From: Lumbricus terrestris
Lineage: Eukaryota; Annelida; Clitellata; Crassiclitellata; Lumbricidae
DNA: 64,000 nt
Reading direction: 5' to 3'
Assembly: GCA_949752735.1 (NCBI GenBank)
Contig: OX457040.1
Location: 3,823,583-3,887,582, forward strand
Part shown: piece after piece, positions 22,563 through 33,570 of the stretch
How the letters are laid out: each line of letters opens with the position of its first letter
How positions within the stretch are numbered: the first letter of the stretch is position 1
The notes under the pieces: generated by a model
Databases searched by the model: none
Told to the model about the DNA's origin: nothing
Seen by the model: the letters and a program-made list of their open reading frames with translations, nothing else
Program-made: the position numbers and the translations under genes

Positions 22563-24324
22563 CACCGTGTCTCAATAAAAACTGTGCCAAATTGTTTCTG
22601 TCAGAACTTCGTCAAATTTTCACCAATCTTAATAACTTTTGGCAGGTAGATGGCAAAATGGCTGATATTTTATGCCATATATGAATTTTCCACCTCACCT
22701 GACTCATACCACTGCACTACCTTGTTAAACACAGATGTTCCAATTTCTCATATAACGTTTAAATTTTAACAATTAAAATTTGGCATAATGCCTAAATTTT
22801 GTCAATCAATTCGCTAGAGGGCGACAGATGTTATTTATTAAATTTCTAATTTTAAATAGTCTACCCTTAGATTAGCTGGCAGACGATTATTTACGACGTC
22901 GTATATAGTTACGTAACTGTTTATTTTAAGCTGCGCCATCGTTGATTAAAATGGTGTTTTCGAAGGAAGATAAGTTTTTGATCAAAAGTTTACGAGAACT
23001 GAAGGGTTACAGTTCTAGGCGTTTCCTTAGAGAATTTAAGACCAAAAACTGGACACGACGAGGTCTGGATTACTTGTTGGCAAAGATTGATTGCAATGGA
23101 TCGGTTGATCGCGTCGCGGGGAGTGGTCGTCCCCGCACTGCCCGTACTGATGGAAACATCGCCATTGTGGAAGACATGGCATTGAGCCAAGAAGACGCCC
23201 CACGCACTCACCGCACTGTCCGACAGATTGCACGCGAGTCTGGCATCCATAGGTCGAGCGTCCATCGCATCGTGAAGAAGGAACTGCAGCTCAAGTGCTT
23301 AAAGAAGATCAATGCACAAGAACTGACAGCAGCTAACAAACTGGCGAGAATGACTCGAGCTCGGCAGCTTCTCGGCAAGTATCCGAGTCACATGGTGAAC
23401 TTCATATTTTTCACCGATGAAAAATTATTCACCGTCGCTGCCCCAACCAACTCGCAGAACGATCGATTTTATGTCCGTCCAGGTACCTTAAAGAAGGACG
23501 TCAACGAAAACAGGCTCCTTTGAACAAGACCGACATTCAGCAAGTCGGTGATGGTGTCGGTCGGCGTCTCCAAGCTTGGCTGCACTGGAATCCATTTCAT
23601 CGAACCGGGTGTAAAAGTGAATGGGGCATACTATCGCGACAACCTTCTTGCCCAGAAGCTACTGCCAGACATACGCCGCTTATCCCAGGGCGAGGATTTT
23701 GTCTTCCAACAGGATGGCGCCCCGGCGCATCGAGCGCGCGACACCGTCTCTTTCCTGAAGCGAGAGACGCCCGACTTCATTCCTCCAACTCTGTGGCCGC
23801 CGAATTCACCAGATCTCAACCCGGTCGACTATAGCATATGGAGTGTGCTGCAGGAGAAGGTTTACCGGTCCAGAATAGACAGTGTTGACGAACTGAAAAC
23901 GCGTCTGATCGACGAGTGGGCGCGCTTTGACCAGTCGATCGTTGATGGTGCTATCGACCAGTGGCGTCGCCGTCTTAGCGCTTGTGTCCGTGCATGCGGG
24001 GCACATTTCGAGCACCAATTCTAACACCTTTAAGCAGATCTGTCATAACAATTAAGAAACTCTGCAATTTTATTTTATTGCGTGCTAATTCAGTCGTCAG
24101 ATAGTTTGTTGGAAGTATTAAAATTTAAGCGTTATATGAGAAATTGGAACATCTGTGTTTAACAAGGTAGTGCGGTGGTATGAGTCAGGTGAGGTGGAAA
24201 ATTCATATATGGCATAAAATATCAGCCATTTTGCCATCTACCTGCCAAAAGTTATTAAGATTGGTGAAAATTTGACGAAGTTCTGACAGAAACAATTTGG
24301 CACAGTTTTTATTGAGACACGGTG
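22563..24324 (+). mobile_element. Complete Tc1/mariner element with 205 bp inverted ends
   Basis: Bounded by TA dinucleotides (22561-22562 and 24325-24326), the duplicated target of this superfamily. Inverted ends 22563-22767 and 24120-24324 begin CACCGTGTCTCAATAAAAAC and differ at only about two positions over 205 bp by eye, so the copy is young. A single transposase frame lies between them. Total length is 1762 bp. The long ends contrast with the 20-30 bp ends of classic mariners. Confidence 0.95.
22951..24024 (+). pseudogene. Mariner-type transposase, DD37D, one in-frame stop
   Basis: 357 codons from ATG 22951. The N-terminal half is the DNA-binding region with two helix-turn-helix-like parts: FLREFKTKNWTRRGLDYLL and the basic linker GSGRPRTAR, then TVRQIARESGIHRSSVHRIV. 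The DDE core follows: FIFFTDEKLF (first Asp), VFQQDGAPAHRAR (second Asp) and WPPNSPDLNPVDYSIW (third acid in PVDY). Counting residues between the second and third acids gives 37, so DD37D rather than the DD34D of classic mariner; maT-like is my best placement. The frame is continuous except for one TGA at 23521-23523, after NENRLL. A CGA to TGA transition at an arginine codon is the simplest explanation. All three catalytic residues are intact. Cut-and-paste transposition at TA sites in the nucleus is the family role. Confidence 0.92.
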
Positions 24325-24329
24325 TATAG

Positions 24330-25015
24330 TCATTTTAAAGGTGTTTTATAAATTGATCGAAATCCGAAATATCTCCTATCAGCAAAGGCCATTGATGCCA
24401 TTATGAAAGAATCTCAAAGTTATTTTCAATTAGTGGAATGACATCGTACATTGTCGACCTATTAGCAACTAAAAGGACCACTACCGACAAATGACCGTTG
24501 CCAACGAATTGATTTCAAGCAATTATTTGGAAGTTTTTCTGACACAAACTAAAACATACATGATCTTCATGGATCGTTCATGACATAACCTTCATCATTA
24601 ACATTAATTCAAAACAAAGATGTGCATCGTCTCCCACCCAAAGTTTCCACTTGGGAGCGCTACCGACGTAGCGGTTCGCTACCCCTCAGGGGTGCTCGGC
24701 GTCGCCCTGCAAATTTCAGTTATTTTCCCTAAAATCACCCCAGCTAATCTCCCGCCTCAGCCATCCCCGCCCCAACCCTCCCAACCCCATTTCGCCCAAG
24801 CCCCCATCCCGCCCCATCTCTACCCCGCCAAACCCAGCAACTGCCACTGTTAGGTACTTGACGTTGCTAAAAAAATTAGCTTTTAACCCCACCCAGCTCC
24901 ACCTGTCCCTTCTTATCTTCTGTCTACTGCTCCTGTCTACTTCCTCCCTCTTCCCGCACTTCTTTTCCCACCACTCCCGTCCTGTTCCACCCATCAGGAC
25001 CATCCTCATCTCTTC
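24330..25015. other. No recognisable gene; pyrimidine-rich tract
   Basis: Contains one GGTGTTTTATAAATTG motif copy (24337) and a C-rich, low-complexity stretch at about 24720-25010. Both strands give Pro- or Gly-rich ORFs there with no known domain. Confidence 0.5.
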
Positions 25016-25021
25016 GATCCC

Positions 25022-28000
25022 TTATTGTAATTGTAATTGTAATTGTAATCGTACATTTATATAGCGCCACTACAAGAGAACTCCTCAGAGGCGCTCCCGA
25101 CCTGACACCTAACCACAATCAAAGAGAATGGTTTTCAAACGCTTGCGGAAAAGGGGCAAAGAAATACAAAGAAGTTCATTGCGAAGACTAATAGGTAACT
25201 TATTCCAGAAAGACGGACCAACCATAGCAAAGCTTCTATGTAGCACTGTGGAAGATCGAGCCCTAGGGACAACCAGGTCACCATGCGTAGCAGAGCGAAG
25301 GAATCTACGGCCTGGGATGGACAGCACAGGTACACAGAGTTCCATAAGATAGATCGGAGCTTGGCCTGCTAGGCAATTGCGCATGAACATTAAAATCTTA
25401 AACTCAATACGTTTTTGCATTGGCAACCAGTGCAGTTCTTCCCGTATAAAACTTGATATATGCCCAAACTTTGGTATGCCGCCAATCAGGCGGGCCGCAG
25501 CATTAAGGACAGATTGCAACTTATTAATGCGTGAAAGTGTTAAGCCCGCATAGATGGCACTACCATAGTCAACTCTCGTGCATATAAATGCATGCATCAG
25601 AGTAGTGGCAGCTTTGGTTGTAAGTGAGCGACGTACCGAGCGAATTTGACGAAGATGGTAGAAGCAAGTGCGACAAACATTCCTCACGTGATCAGAAAGG
25701 GTCAATTCTTGGTCCAAGGTCACACCCAAATCACGCACAGTGGTAGAAAAAGTCATGCCAGGAAAGCAATGTTGCAGATTTTGCATATCAATTTTAGAAA
25801 CTTGCACACGACTTCCAACCCAAATAAATTGTGTTTTACCAGGATTTAACCTGAGGCGATTGGATGACATCCAGGCACCAATCGTTTCCGACGTCATAAG
25901 TATTTTTTCCACAAGTGAGATAGCCTCTAAAGCTGGACCCTGGACATATGCCTGTGTGTCATCAGCATATTGATGTGCAGCAACCCCCACAGAAGACAGA
26001 ATCTTATTTAGGTCAGCTGTATATAAAATGTAAAGCAAAGGCCCTAAAATGGAACCCTGAGGAAGACCAAAATAAACTCTGGACCAGTCAGACCGGGTGG
26101 AACCAAAAACCACAGACTGGCTGCGCTCAGAAAGAAAAGCCTGCAACCACAGCAGTGGGCGGTCAATGACACCAAACGACGTTTCAAGGCGCTCTAAAAG
26201 AATGCCATGGTCGACGGTGTCAAAGGCCGCACTCACGTCAAATAAAGCAAGGAGTGATACATGCCCCTGGTCAACAGCAGCATACATGTCAACTAAAATG
26301 CGTGTTAAAACAGATTCAGTGGAATGAAATTTTCTGAAGCCTGACTGTTGCTTGGGCAGAAGGGAGTTTGCTTCAAGATGACTAATAAGCTGCAACGATA
26401 CATATTTCTCGACTATCTTTGACAAGAAAGATAGATTAGAAATCGGTCGATAATTGGCCATGTCATTTACATCAAGACCACTACGCTTAAGTGAAGGCAA
26501 AACTATAGCCCGCTTCTGAGAAGAAGGAAGGGCCCCATCCCCCAATGCAGTATTACAAAGTAACAACAAAAAAGGCAGAAGATCATCCACGAAGTCCTTG
26601 ATGAGAAATGACGGCAGCGGGTCGAGCTCACACGACTTCGATGGCGAGGACAGCAACAACTGGCGAAGGTCTTCTGCAGAAAACGGCTTCAGTTGAGACA
26701 TCCTGCAGTCAGTTGGAGGGAAAGTCGGTGGTATCGCACCTTCAGTTGAACGTCGGACTGCGTCAATCTTCTGTTCCATAAATTCCAGGTAAGCCGCAGC
26801 TGTAAATGATGGTTCAATGGGGCTTTTTCCAGAAGTCGAACGACCAAGGACGCTTGAGATAGATGCCCAGAGTCGTCGAGGGTTGTTAGAGTCTTTCTCA
26901 ATCAGCTTCTCCCAATAGTACATCTCTTTTTCTCTATACACTGTATGCATATGCCGCATGTGCTTGATCCAGGCCACACGGTCCTCAGTGCTTCGTGTTC
27001 GCCGAGAGCGTCGCTCGAGACGTCTCACCTCCCGACGAAGATTACGACAATCTCCATCAAACCATGGAGTGAGAGGTCTTTTTCGGGCCTTCACTGTTCT
27101 GAGTGGGAGGAGATCATCGATTAATGCACGCATTGATGACTCGTAGATGGAGAAGAGTTCTTCCGAAGAACGGCCTTCCATTGACGATATGTCTTTACAG
27201 AGAGGACCATTCAATAGGCCAGCTTTGAAGGCCTCACGGTCCAGATTACGCCAACCTCGCATTGACCTGATAGCATAGATTGGCTGTGCATGAAGGTGAG
27301 GAGTAGTGAAGAGCAGAAGACCGTGATCAGAAAGAAACGGCGGTTCCACCCTCATATCTCGGATGACACAGTCATCACGAGTGATGACGACGTCCAGCCA
27401 GCCTCCCAAGTCATGAGTTGGCTCTGAAACATGCTGAGCCAAACCGAATTGCTGAATTTGGTCGTTGAAACGGATAGTGTCAGGTGAACTCGGGTCCTCA
27501 AGATGGATGTTTAGATCACCTGTTATAACTAGTTGACTGTTGTACGTCGCGAAAATCTCCAATAAAGATGCAAACTCAGCGTGGAATGCAGTTGACGCAG
27601 AAGAGGAACCAGGGCGGTAGATGGCAATTAGCGTCAGAGGACCACGGGCAGTAGCGAACGACAGGCACAGAGCCTCGAAAGTGATTGGCTGAAATGGTAG
27701 GGCAGTGATCTTAACCTTGTGAATGTCTTTGAAATAAACAACGATACCTCCATGATTCTGAATCGGTGTCTCCTGTCCCTCATCTGTCGCACGTGGCATG
27801 TCAAAGAACAGATACCCCGGTGGCGCCGCTCTACGCACAGGAACATCGGACGAAGAAGAATGCCAAGACTCAGTAACAACGAGAATGTCAAGGTCGTGGG
27901 CGACGATAGTATTAGCGACGTCAAGGAACTTGTTACCCAGCGAACGTACGTTCCACGTGGCCAGATTGAGACCACGCACATCACAGTCAGAGTGCAACGA

Positions 28001-28450
28001 CCGCGCAGATTCTGTTGGAATGGCCGCTGATGTAGTTGGCAGATCTGAGGGCGTCATCGTAATAGGCATGTCCGAAGGCTTCAATGACACAGAGACCGCC
28101 GCCCTGTCTCTTGCCGGCCGCCACAGGTGTAGTCGGAAGATAGCCTTGCGCGTACATCGCGGTACGACTAGCCCAGGACGATCGTGTGCTCGTAACTGCG
28201 ACGACGTGTATACGTACGTCAGGGTCGTGTTTACAAATGGCGACGTCACGACTAACTTTATCGACGAACTTTAAAATATCCAAAGCTGTAATTTTTAGTC
28301 ACTCTTGATGACAACAGAAGCACTAAATATTATTGAACTTGTATGAGATAAAATAATAACATAAATTGCCCGCAAATCCGCAAAATCCGATGTAAACCGT
28401 CAGCGTAACACAGGTCGGTGTTTACACGCCGAAGCGCAAAACCGGAAGTC
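25022..28450 (-). mobile_element. Full-length L2-like LINE, apparently intact
   Basis: The 3' end is on the left: after the stop codon comes a short 3' UTR with TCGGGAGCGCCTCTGAGGAG and GTGGCGCTATATAAATGTAC, then an (ATTACA)n tail (25022-25048). The 5' limit is uncertain; a GC-richer UTR-like stretch reaches about 28450. No target duplication could be fixed. One long frame encodes endonuclease and reverse transcriptase. Confidence 0.88.
25109..28249 (-). CDS. LINE polyprotein: AP endonuclease plus reverse transcriptase
   Basis: Uninterrupted 1046-codon frame; the first in-frame ATG is residue 61 (28069), so the real start lies there or at a non-ATG codon upstream. Endonuclease at ~95-315: NLATWNVRSL (Asn100), VVTESW (Glu127), YRPG (Tyr211), GDLNIHLED (Asp245/Asn247), SDHGLLLF (His309). 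Reverse transcriptase at ~575-850: NYRPISNLSF (599), FDVSAAFDTVDH (670), GLPQGSILGPLL (728) and the active site YADD (761-764). C-terminal block: AARLIGGIPKFGHI, ELHWLPMQKRIEFKI, SFWNKLPISLR and a final FRKRLKTILF. The motifs fit the CR1/L2 group; the hexamer tail and tail homology to fragments at 19404 and 31967 favour L2-like. All catalytic residues that I can check are present, so this copy may be competent for target-primed reverse transcription. No separate ORF1 was recognised. Confidence 0.93.
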   Translation of the reverse strand: MTSPFVNTTLTYVYTSSQLRAHDRPGLVVPRCTRKAIFRLHLWRPARDRAAVSVSLKPSDMPITMTPSDLPTTSAAIPTESARSLHSDCDVRGLNLATWNVRSLGNKFLDVANTIVAHDLDILVVTESWHSSSSDVPVRRAAPPGYLFFDMPRATDEGQETPIQNHGGIVVYFKDIHKVKITALPFQPITFEALCLSFATARGPLTLIAIYRPGSSSASTAFHAEFASLLEIFATYNSQLVITGDLNIHLEDPSSPDTIRFNDQIQQFGLAQHVSEPTHDLGGWLDVVITRDDCVIRDMRVEPPFLSDHGLLLFTTPHLHAQPIYAIRSMRGWRNLDREAFKAGLLNGPLCKDISSMEGRSSEELFSIYESSMRALIDDLLPLRTVKARKRPLTPWFDGDCRNLRREVRRLERRSRRTRSTEDRVAWIKHMRHMHTVYREKEMYYWEKLIEKDSNNPRRLWASISSVLGRSTSGKSPIEPSFTAAAYLEFMEQKIDAVRRSTEGAIPPTFPPTDCRMSQLKPFSAEDLRQLLLSSPSKSCELDPLPSFLIKDFVDDLLPFLLLLCNTALGDGALPSSQKRAIVLPSLKRSGLDVNDMANYRPISNLSFLSKIVEKYVSLQLISHLEANSLLPKQQSGFRKFHSTESVLTRILVDMYAAVDQGHVSLLALFDVSAAFDTVDHGILLERLETSFGVIDRPLLWLQAFLSERSQSVVFGSTRSDWSRVYFGLPQGSILGPLLYILYTADLNKILSSVGVAAHQYADDTQAYVQGPALEAISLVEKILMTSETIGAWMSSNRLRLNPGKTQFIWVGSRVQVSKIDMQNLQHCFPGMTFSTTVRDLGVTLDQELTLSDHVRNVCRTCFYHLRQIRSVRRSLTTKAATTLMHAFICTRVDYGSAIYAGLTLSRINKLQSVLNAAARLIGGIPKFGHISSFIREELHWLPMQKRIEFKILMFMRNCLAGQAPIYLMELCVPVLSIPGRRFLRSATHGDLVVPRARSSTVLHRSFAMVGPSFWNKLPISLRNELLCISLPLFRKRLKTILFDCG

Positions 28451-28459
28451 TTTGTCTTA

Positions 28460-30170
28460 TCTCCCCTGCCTTCCCATCTTTTTATCTCCTCTTTGTATCT
28501 ACAAGGAATCTAAATTCAACGATGATTTAAAAAATAGATTTTTTTATGTGGAGTAGATTTTCAATTGCGTGCCGTTTGGTGAAGTCTTTTCGAAGCCACT
28601 TATTGAAGGCTGAGGAGCAAGTTGATGGTTGGATGCAGTGTTATCCAATAAATCACAAAGTAGAAATGTTTGTAAACACCTCTTTTAAGGTGCCGTAAAC
28701 AGTTATAATTGCAGCATGCGCAATGCTAATTTGTTCTATCTTTTCCAGATCCTATTAAATTGGTCGTCATTTGCTTAAAATAACAAACTGTCAGGAATGA
28801 TATTCTGTCACTCAGCCCTCAGAAAGGCTCTACATTTGTCCTGTCCACAGGTCTGATCGGGCGCTATACAAACGCGAAGGCATGTTCAGTGGTCTACTGT
28901 GAGGATGGCCCTCTTGCCGACTGTCTGAAGCCTCGGCGGAGAGTTTGAGAGTTGTAGATCAAATTGCCCCAACAGACATTAGAGAAGACATGAGAGTGGG
29001 AGTTGATCGAAACAAGTAATGTGTATTGCATCTCAACGTAACTCCTCTTTCAGTCCGTCCTTTCAAGCTGGAAGGGAGTTCCACGTGTGTAGGCGTGCGT
29101 GAACGTTTCTAATTAATTACAAAACAAAAGTAGGTCTATCTCTAACAGCCATTTCCGTGCATGTCTGCATGACTAATTACACAAAGCAAAAACTAACTCA
29201 TTGTAATGGGGCGCTACATAAATGTCGGGAATGACATGTATCTTACACGAAAAGCGTCACAATTCCACGTTTTAGATTTAGTTACAGTCATAGAGGTTGA
29301 TCAATTACCGCCGTCGAAAGGAGTTGATAAAGCCATTTATTGTACAGGAGCTTCAAGTTGGTTAGTTAGGATTTGGGAACGCTGGTTTTTTTTCTATAGA
29401 CAAATCCAATCGGCCTATCGACTTTGTTTTGATTGAGCGCCTGTCCTGTGAATAAGGTGGTTCCCGCGACTTAGCTTTTGTGACCCCTGTAGAAATTCAG
29501 AGTTTACGATTACGATAACGATTACGAGAATCTAATCGAGTTATAATCCATTTCAATGACAGCGTTGGTTTGTACAATGTATACACGTGCAACCACCTCG
29601 CTGTATGTATCCAACGCTTACGTTTTGTTCGACGTCGCTGAAAAACAAGAATTCTTCATGTGTTGCTGGTTTGCCATCTAATTATATAAGCCTATGTGCT
29701 GTTGTGCGAGGTCATATTCAAAGTATCCATCACAATGATTACATGAATTTAGACAAATTATAATCATGGAATTGCACTATGTGAACCAATTCGCTGTTGA
29801 AAGATCACCTCATATAGGCAGCATTAACAGAATTTAAAGGTGTGTAAAATGAATCATTGACTTCGCTCTGAACAACGAGACCGACTCTTACCGGATCACA
29901 TTAATCAGCGCATCTTGCCTCAGCGAACTTTAAAATACTCCCATCGTACACATTTTACGATGTGTCAAGCGTCGTCACATTGGCCATGATGCTGCATGAT
30001 TTCCTCAGCATTGCAGCAAGCGAGGACTGCAGCAAACAACGAATATTATTATTATTATTACCTCTATAACAAAAATGTTTCTACAGCAGCCTACAAGAGA
30101 CTATGGACGCTGTGCCTATTTAAAAGGGGGCACACTACTATCTAGCGATTATTCACGATATAGGTTTCTT
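28460..30170. other. No recognisable gene
   Basis: AT-rich unique-looking sequence with one AAAGGTGTGTAAAATG motif copy (29836) and a short (ATT)n at 30049. The 76-codon ORF at 29206-29436 has an ATG and no known domain. A host exon cannot be excluded by eye. Confidence 0.4.
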
Positions 30171-30279
30171 ATAGCCTAATGTCACTTCTTAGCAAAGGTG
30201 TTTATATACGCTTCTTATTTCATTTGATATAAATTTCTAAAACTCAGTTGAAGTCATCTGACTTTGCGATGACCACAAT

Positions 30280-31000
30280 GTCAAGTGGTGCAAGGTCGTT
30301 TCAAGTGTTAAACGAACTCCCATGGTTGCCTCTGAGTAATTGGCGATTGGCTTGGTATATATTATACCAAGCGTCAATTTTGGAATCGATTTAGTAAGTC
30401 GGTGAGTATTCAAGTATATTCTTCAACGCACGACACTGAAAATGAAATTGTCTAGCTTAATATTATTGAAACCAAATGAGCAGAGAAATTATACACAAGC
30501 TGAGAACTGAATGAGACTATAGTTAGACCTGCTGCGTTTATAACACCATACTCTGTGTCCATCTTAATAATATTTATACAGTAACCCGTCCCATTCAATT
30601 ACTTGGTTGTATCTTGTCGGTGAAGTGTGGAAACTCTACCCCAAATAAGAGCGTGACTTAAACACCTTTGCTAAGTGATATCACAGCGTTATATTAAGCA
30701 CTGTTTGTCACGAGTCAAGCGCTGCAAGGTCATTTCTGCTGCTTAATTAACGAAATCTCAAGACGGACTCCTGAGTAGACCTATTTGATGTTGGCTTGTT
30801 CATCGAATTATAGCAAGCGTAAATTAATTTTTGGAATCTACTAAGCAGGTCAGTAAGTATTCGAGTATAAGTTATTCTTCAACGCTCGGCACTGAACATT
30901 TGCTAATATTTTATACTATCAAACCAAAACAATAAGCATACAAATTATACACAAGTCAATAACTGAATGAGAATAGTTACTTTACTGCACTTATATGGGT
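30280..31000 (+). repeat. Old tandem duplication, ~430 bp period
   Basis: Segments at about 30280-30545 and 30705-30990 share GTGCAAGGTC, GGAATC(G/T)A(T/C)T, AGTAAGTC/CAGGTCAG, AGTATTC(A/G)AGTATA, TTCTTCAACGC, GGCACTGAA, AATTATACACAAG and AACTGAATGAGA in the same order. Flanking AGCAAAGGTGTTTATA (30190) and TTAAACACCTTTGCTAAGTG (30659) are in opposite orientation. Confidence 0.75.
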
Positions 31001-31359
31001 TAACATAGAAGGGGAAGAGTCGTAGAGATTCTCATGGAATAAACTGAAGAACTTAAATAGTCAGATCTGGGTAACTTCATTATTTGTATAACACCATTGC
31101 AAAGAAACATTTAAGCCCATGAGTCAGTAAGTCCACACAGTGATCTCCACCACAGCTATGCGACCTCAACCGCTTGTCCATGCTTACATACATTATCGTC
31201 AAACAGCAAAGTTTTGGGTGAAATCAGTCGGATTCTAGAAACAATGTGAGGCCGATGATTATTATAGCGCCGTGATGCTTGTTTTTAAGGTGTTCAATTC
31301 AAAGGGTTAAGCTGGCCTTGCGGGTACCCTTGATGAATCGTCAGATACTTCATTCTCTT

Positions 31360-31700
31360 ACCCTCTACATTTGGGGGAAGGTGGCTGTCCTATCACTAGC
31401 TTCACGTGCACCGAAAGTGTAGGTCAATGTCTTAATCTGAGATGAATTAACTAAATTTCTGCCCATACTTGGATTTCAACCTTTGACCTCTCGAATGGTA
31501 GTCAAACACACTTTTCGCCATTGTCGGGCTACGGTGTAAACTGAATGACGTCAAAAGCCTTTAATACCATAGGTTATCCTTAAGCTATTGACAGACGTTG
31601 CAATCGTGACTCTTACAAACGGCGGAGAAGTCAAATCGAAATCAACCTCACTGAAAGTCACAAGGTGTCGCTAATAAATAGAGAAGCGAATTAAGGAAAA
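31360..31700 (+). repeat. Composite repeat copy, diverged
   Basis: CATTCTCTTACCC, AAAGTGTAGGTCAATGTCTT, GACCTCTCGAATGGTAGTCA, TGTCGGGCTACGGTGTAAAC, TGAATGACGTCA, ATACCATAGGTTATCCTTAA and GTGTCGCTAATAAATAGAGA follow the order of the copies at 44505-44990 and 53470-54165. Confidence 0.65.
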
Positions 31701-31750
31701 TCTTATAGTTACTGTGGACTCGATAATCGTTGTTACACAATGGACACTGT

Positions 31751-31966
31751 GGGGCGCGGTGGTGCAGTGGGTATGTTGACTTTCTATGCAGCCGGAGGAT
31801 CGCAGATTCGAATCCACCATAAGCCACCGCGTAGGGACCTTGGGAAAAATGGGCATGCCCTTCACTCGCAATTGATCACCGCTTCGGCGTGAAACTCAGA
31901 TTTTGTGTCCGCGCGGTAGTCGAGAGCGCCTCTGAGTAGAAACATTGAAGGATCGTTATAACAATC
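31751..31966 (+). mobile_element. tRNA-derived SINE, diverged
   Basis: Head GGGGCGCGGTGGTGCAGTGG, B-box AGATTCGAATCCACCATAAG, body GTAGGGACCTTGGG and CCCTTCACTCGCAATTGATC, tail GAGAGCGCCTCTGAGTAGAA. It abuts the LINE tail that starts at 31967. Confidence 0.88.
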
Positions 31967-32330
31967 AATGAATCAATCAATCGCAATTTATATAGCGCCT
32001 CTTCAAGGTACCTACTCAGAGGCGCTCCCGGCCGAGATCAAGCGAAAAAAACCAGTTTTCAACAATTTCTGAAATTGAGAAGAGTTTGGGAGGTGTCGCA
32101 TGGTCAGGGGAAGTCCATTCCAGGTTGTTGGACCAACCACAGAGAATGAACGCCTCTACATTGTTGCAGAGCGAGTGAAAGGAACCATTAAGTCACCGTG
32201 GACACCAGAGCGCAGTATGCGGCGGCCTATGCAAGTGGAAAAAGGGAGGCAAAGCTCACACAGATAGGAGGGTGTCCAGCCTGATAACCAGTGCACATAC
32301 ATAATGTAGGCAAACTTGAAAGTGTTATTA
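31967..32330 (-). pseudogene. 3' end of an L2-like LINE
   Basis: A (CAAT)n tail at 31967-31990 is followed on the plus strand by TTTATATAGCGCCTCTTCAA and CTCAGAGGCGCTCCCG, the LINE 3' signature read backwards. The minus-strand translation gives PPIYVCELCLPF, GRRILRSGVHGDLMVPFTRS, then a stop, RRSFSVVGPTTWNGLPLTM and FQKLLKTGFF, the usual C-terminal block. It is heavily 5'-truncated with at least one nonsense codon. A TTAAACACCTTTAATAAAGA motif lies immediately beyond it (32330). Confidence 0.85.
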
Positions 32331-32929
32331 AACACCTTTAATAAAGAGTAATTTATTACTATAATAACAAATTGAAATCATTCAAAAATGTGTCACACCA
32401 ACCTTTTTTGGCACAAAGGGACGCAGAAGCAACAATTCTTGAAGCCTCAAATCAAATAAATCAATTAAATTCAGTAAATTCTAAATTTGATGATTATCAT
32501 CAACTGTATTGAAATTTATTATGGGATGATTATTATGCAAAATAAATGATAGCATATTTTTCTTGCAAAATGCCATGGTGGCATGCTTCATCATCGTTCA
32601 CCTGCTTCAAGCGCAAAAACGTGCAAAAAATTCAGTGATTTCAGATGGGCCACTTGAAATGGCCCCGCGGCCGCATGCGGCCTGCCGCAGTTTGGACAGT
32701 ACTAGCTGTCATTCCAGCCCGCTGCAAGAAATAACTATAAAATTGTGCATAAAACAAAATATTGATACATAATAGGTTTCTAGTTTCAAAACGGATTGTT
32801 ATAATCACAATTTTTATTTTAATTATGTTTTTGTCCTTTTGTAGCTGAGGTTTCTTCTTCTTTCACCTTTAAAATGACACGAGTGGGATAATTGCTGTAG
32901 AACAACTCGTGTTCTTAGTGTGCTTAATC

Positions 32930-33080
32930 ATTTATAAAGGGCCTATAGTAGTGAACCGTTCATAGGCGCTCCTAGTCCGCAAGACCCCGCGAGAAAAAGC
33001 AAGTTTTCAGAAGAAAAAGATGAAGAAGCATCAGAATTGTTGTGTTATGAGCAAAGTGTAAAATTTATTCCAATCAAAGG
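32930..33080 (-). pseudogene. Degenerate LINE 3' terminus
   Basis: TTTATAAAGGGCCTATAG, TCATAGGCGCTCCTAGTCCG and CAAGTTTTCAGAAG resemble the 3' UTR and last codons of the L2-like LINEs. Much diverged. Confidence 0.4.
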
Positions 33081-33106
33081 ACTCTGATGCCGTGGGATGT
33101 CATTAA

Positions 33107-33570
33107 CACTCGAGTGCCCAAGGTATTTTTTGGTACACGAAGGCCCAAGAGAGGGTTCCGCGCGGACCCCAGCGTTTTTTGTGAATATCTTGAGAATGGA
33201 TTGGAATATCGTTATAGAATTTAGTTCTATGTGATCCCAAATGAATTTGCAATCGATTGATGTATCTTATATCACAATAATTTATATGAATCTTTATTTC
33301 ATATAACGTGCGCTGACCATTTATTTATTGGCCAGTAACCATACGCATGTATGGCAAATAGCCGCAAATCGTGCGGTATACCCTTAGTATAGGCTGTGGT
33401 TGTGGGGTATGGGGCTGGACAATACTCACGCAAAATATACCATTCGATGCCCAAATGGTTGCTCTAGGAATACCTAAAAGCATTTTTGCAGATCCATGGC
33501 CGTTAAAAAGTTATCCGGGAAAAACGGGCCTGGGGTCCGGTCGGACCCCCCCCCCTTGGGCATTCGAGGG
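33107..33570. mobile_element. piggyBac-type MITE
   Basis: 464 bp flanked by TTAA on both sides (33103-33106 and 33571-33574). Ends CACTCGAGTGCCCAAGG and, as complement, CCCTCGAATGCCCAAGG match at 15 of 17 positions. Subterminal GCGGACCCC and GGGGTCCGG are also roughly inverted. No transposase frame; the 67-codon plus-strand ORF is not recognisable. Confidence 0.8.

Noticed and set aside
22990..23819. Minus-strand ORFs across the mariner transposase
   Set aside because: Shadows of the plus-strand transposase.
24620..25118. Pro-rich and Gly-rich ORFs in the C-rich stretch
   Set aside because: Low-complexity composition, no domain, conflicting frames on both strands.
25128..28274. Plus-strand ORFs across the LINE
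   Set aside because: Antisense shadows of the LINE protein.
27987..28283. 98-codon minus-strand ORF overlapping the 5' part of the LINE frame
   Set aside because: No nucleocapsid-like or other ORF1 motif; overlap with the main frame and UTR is better explained by chance.
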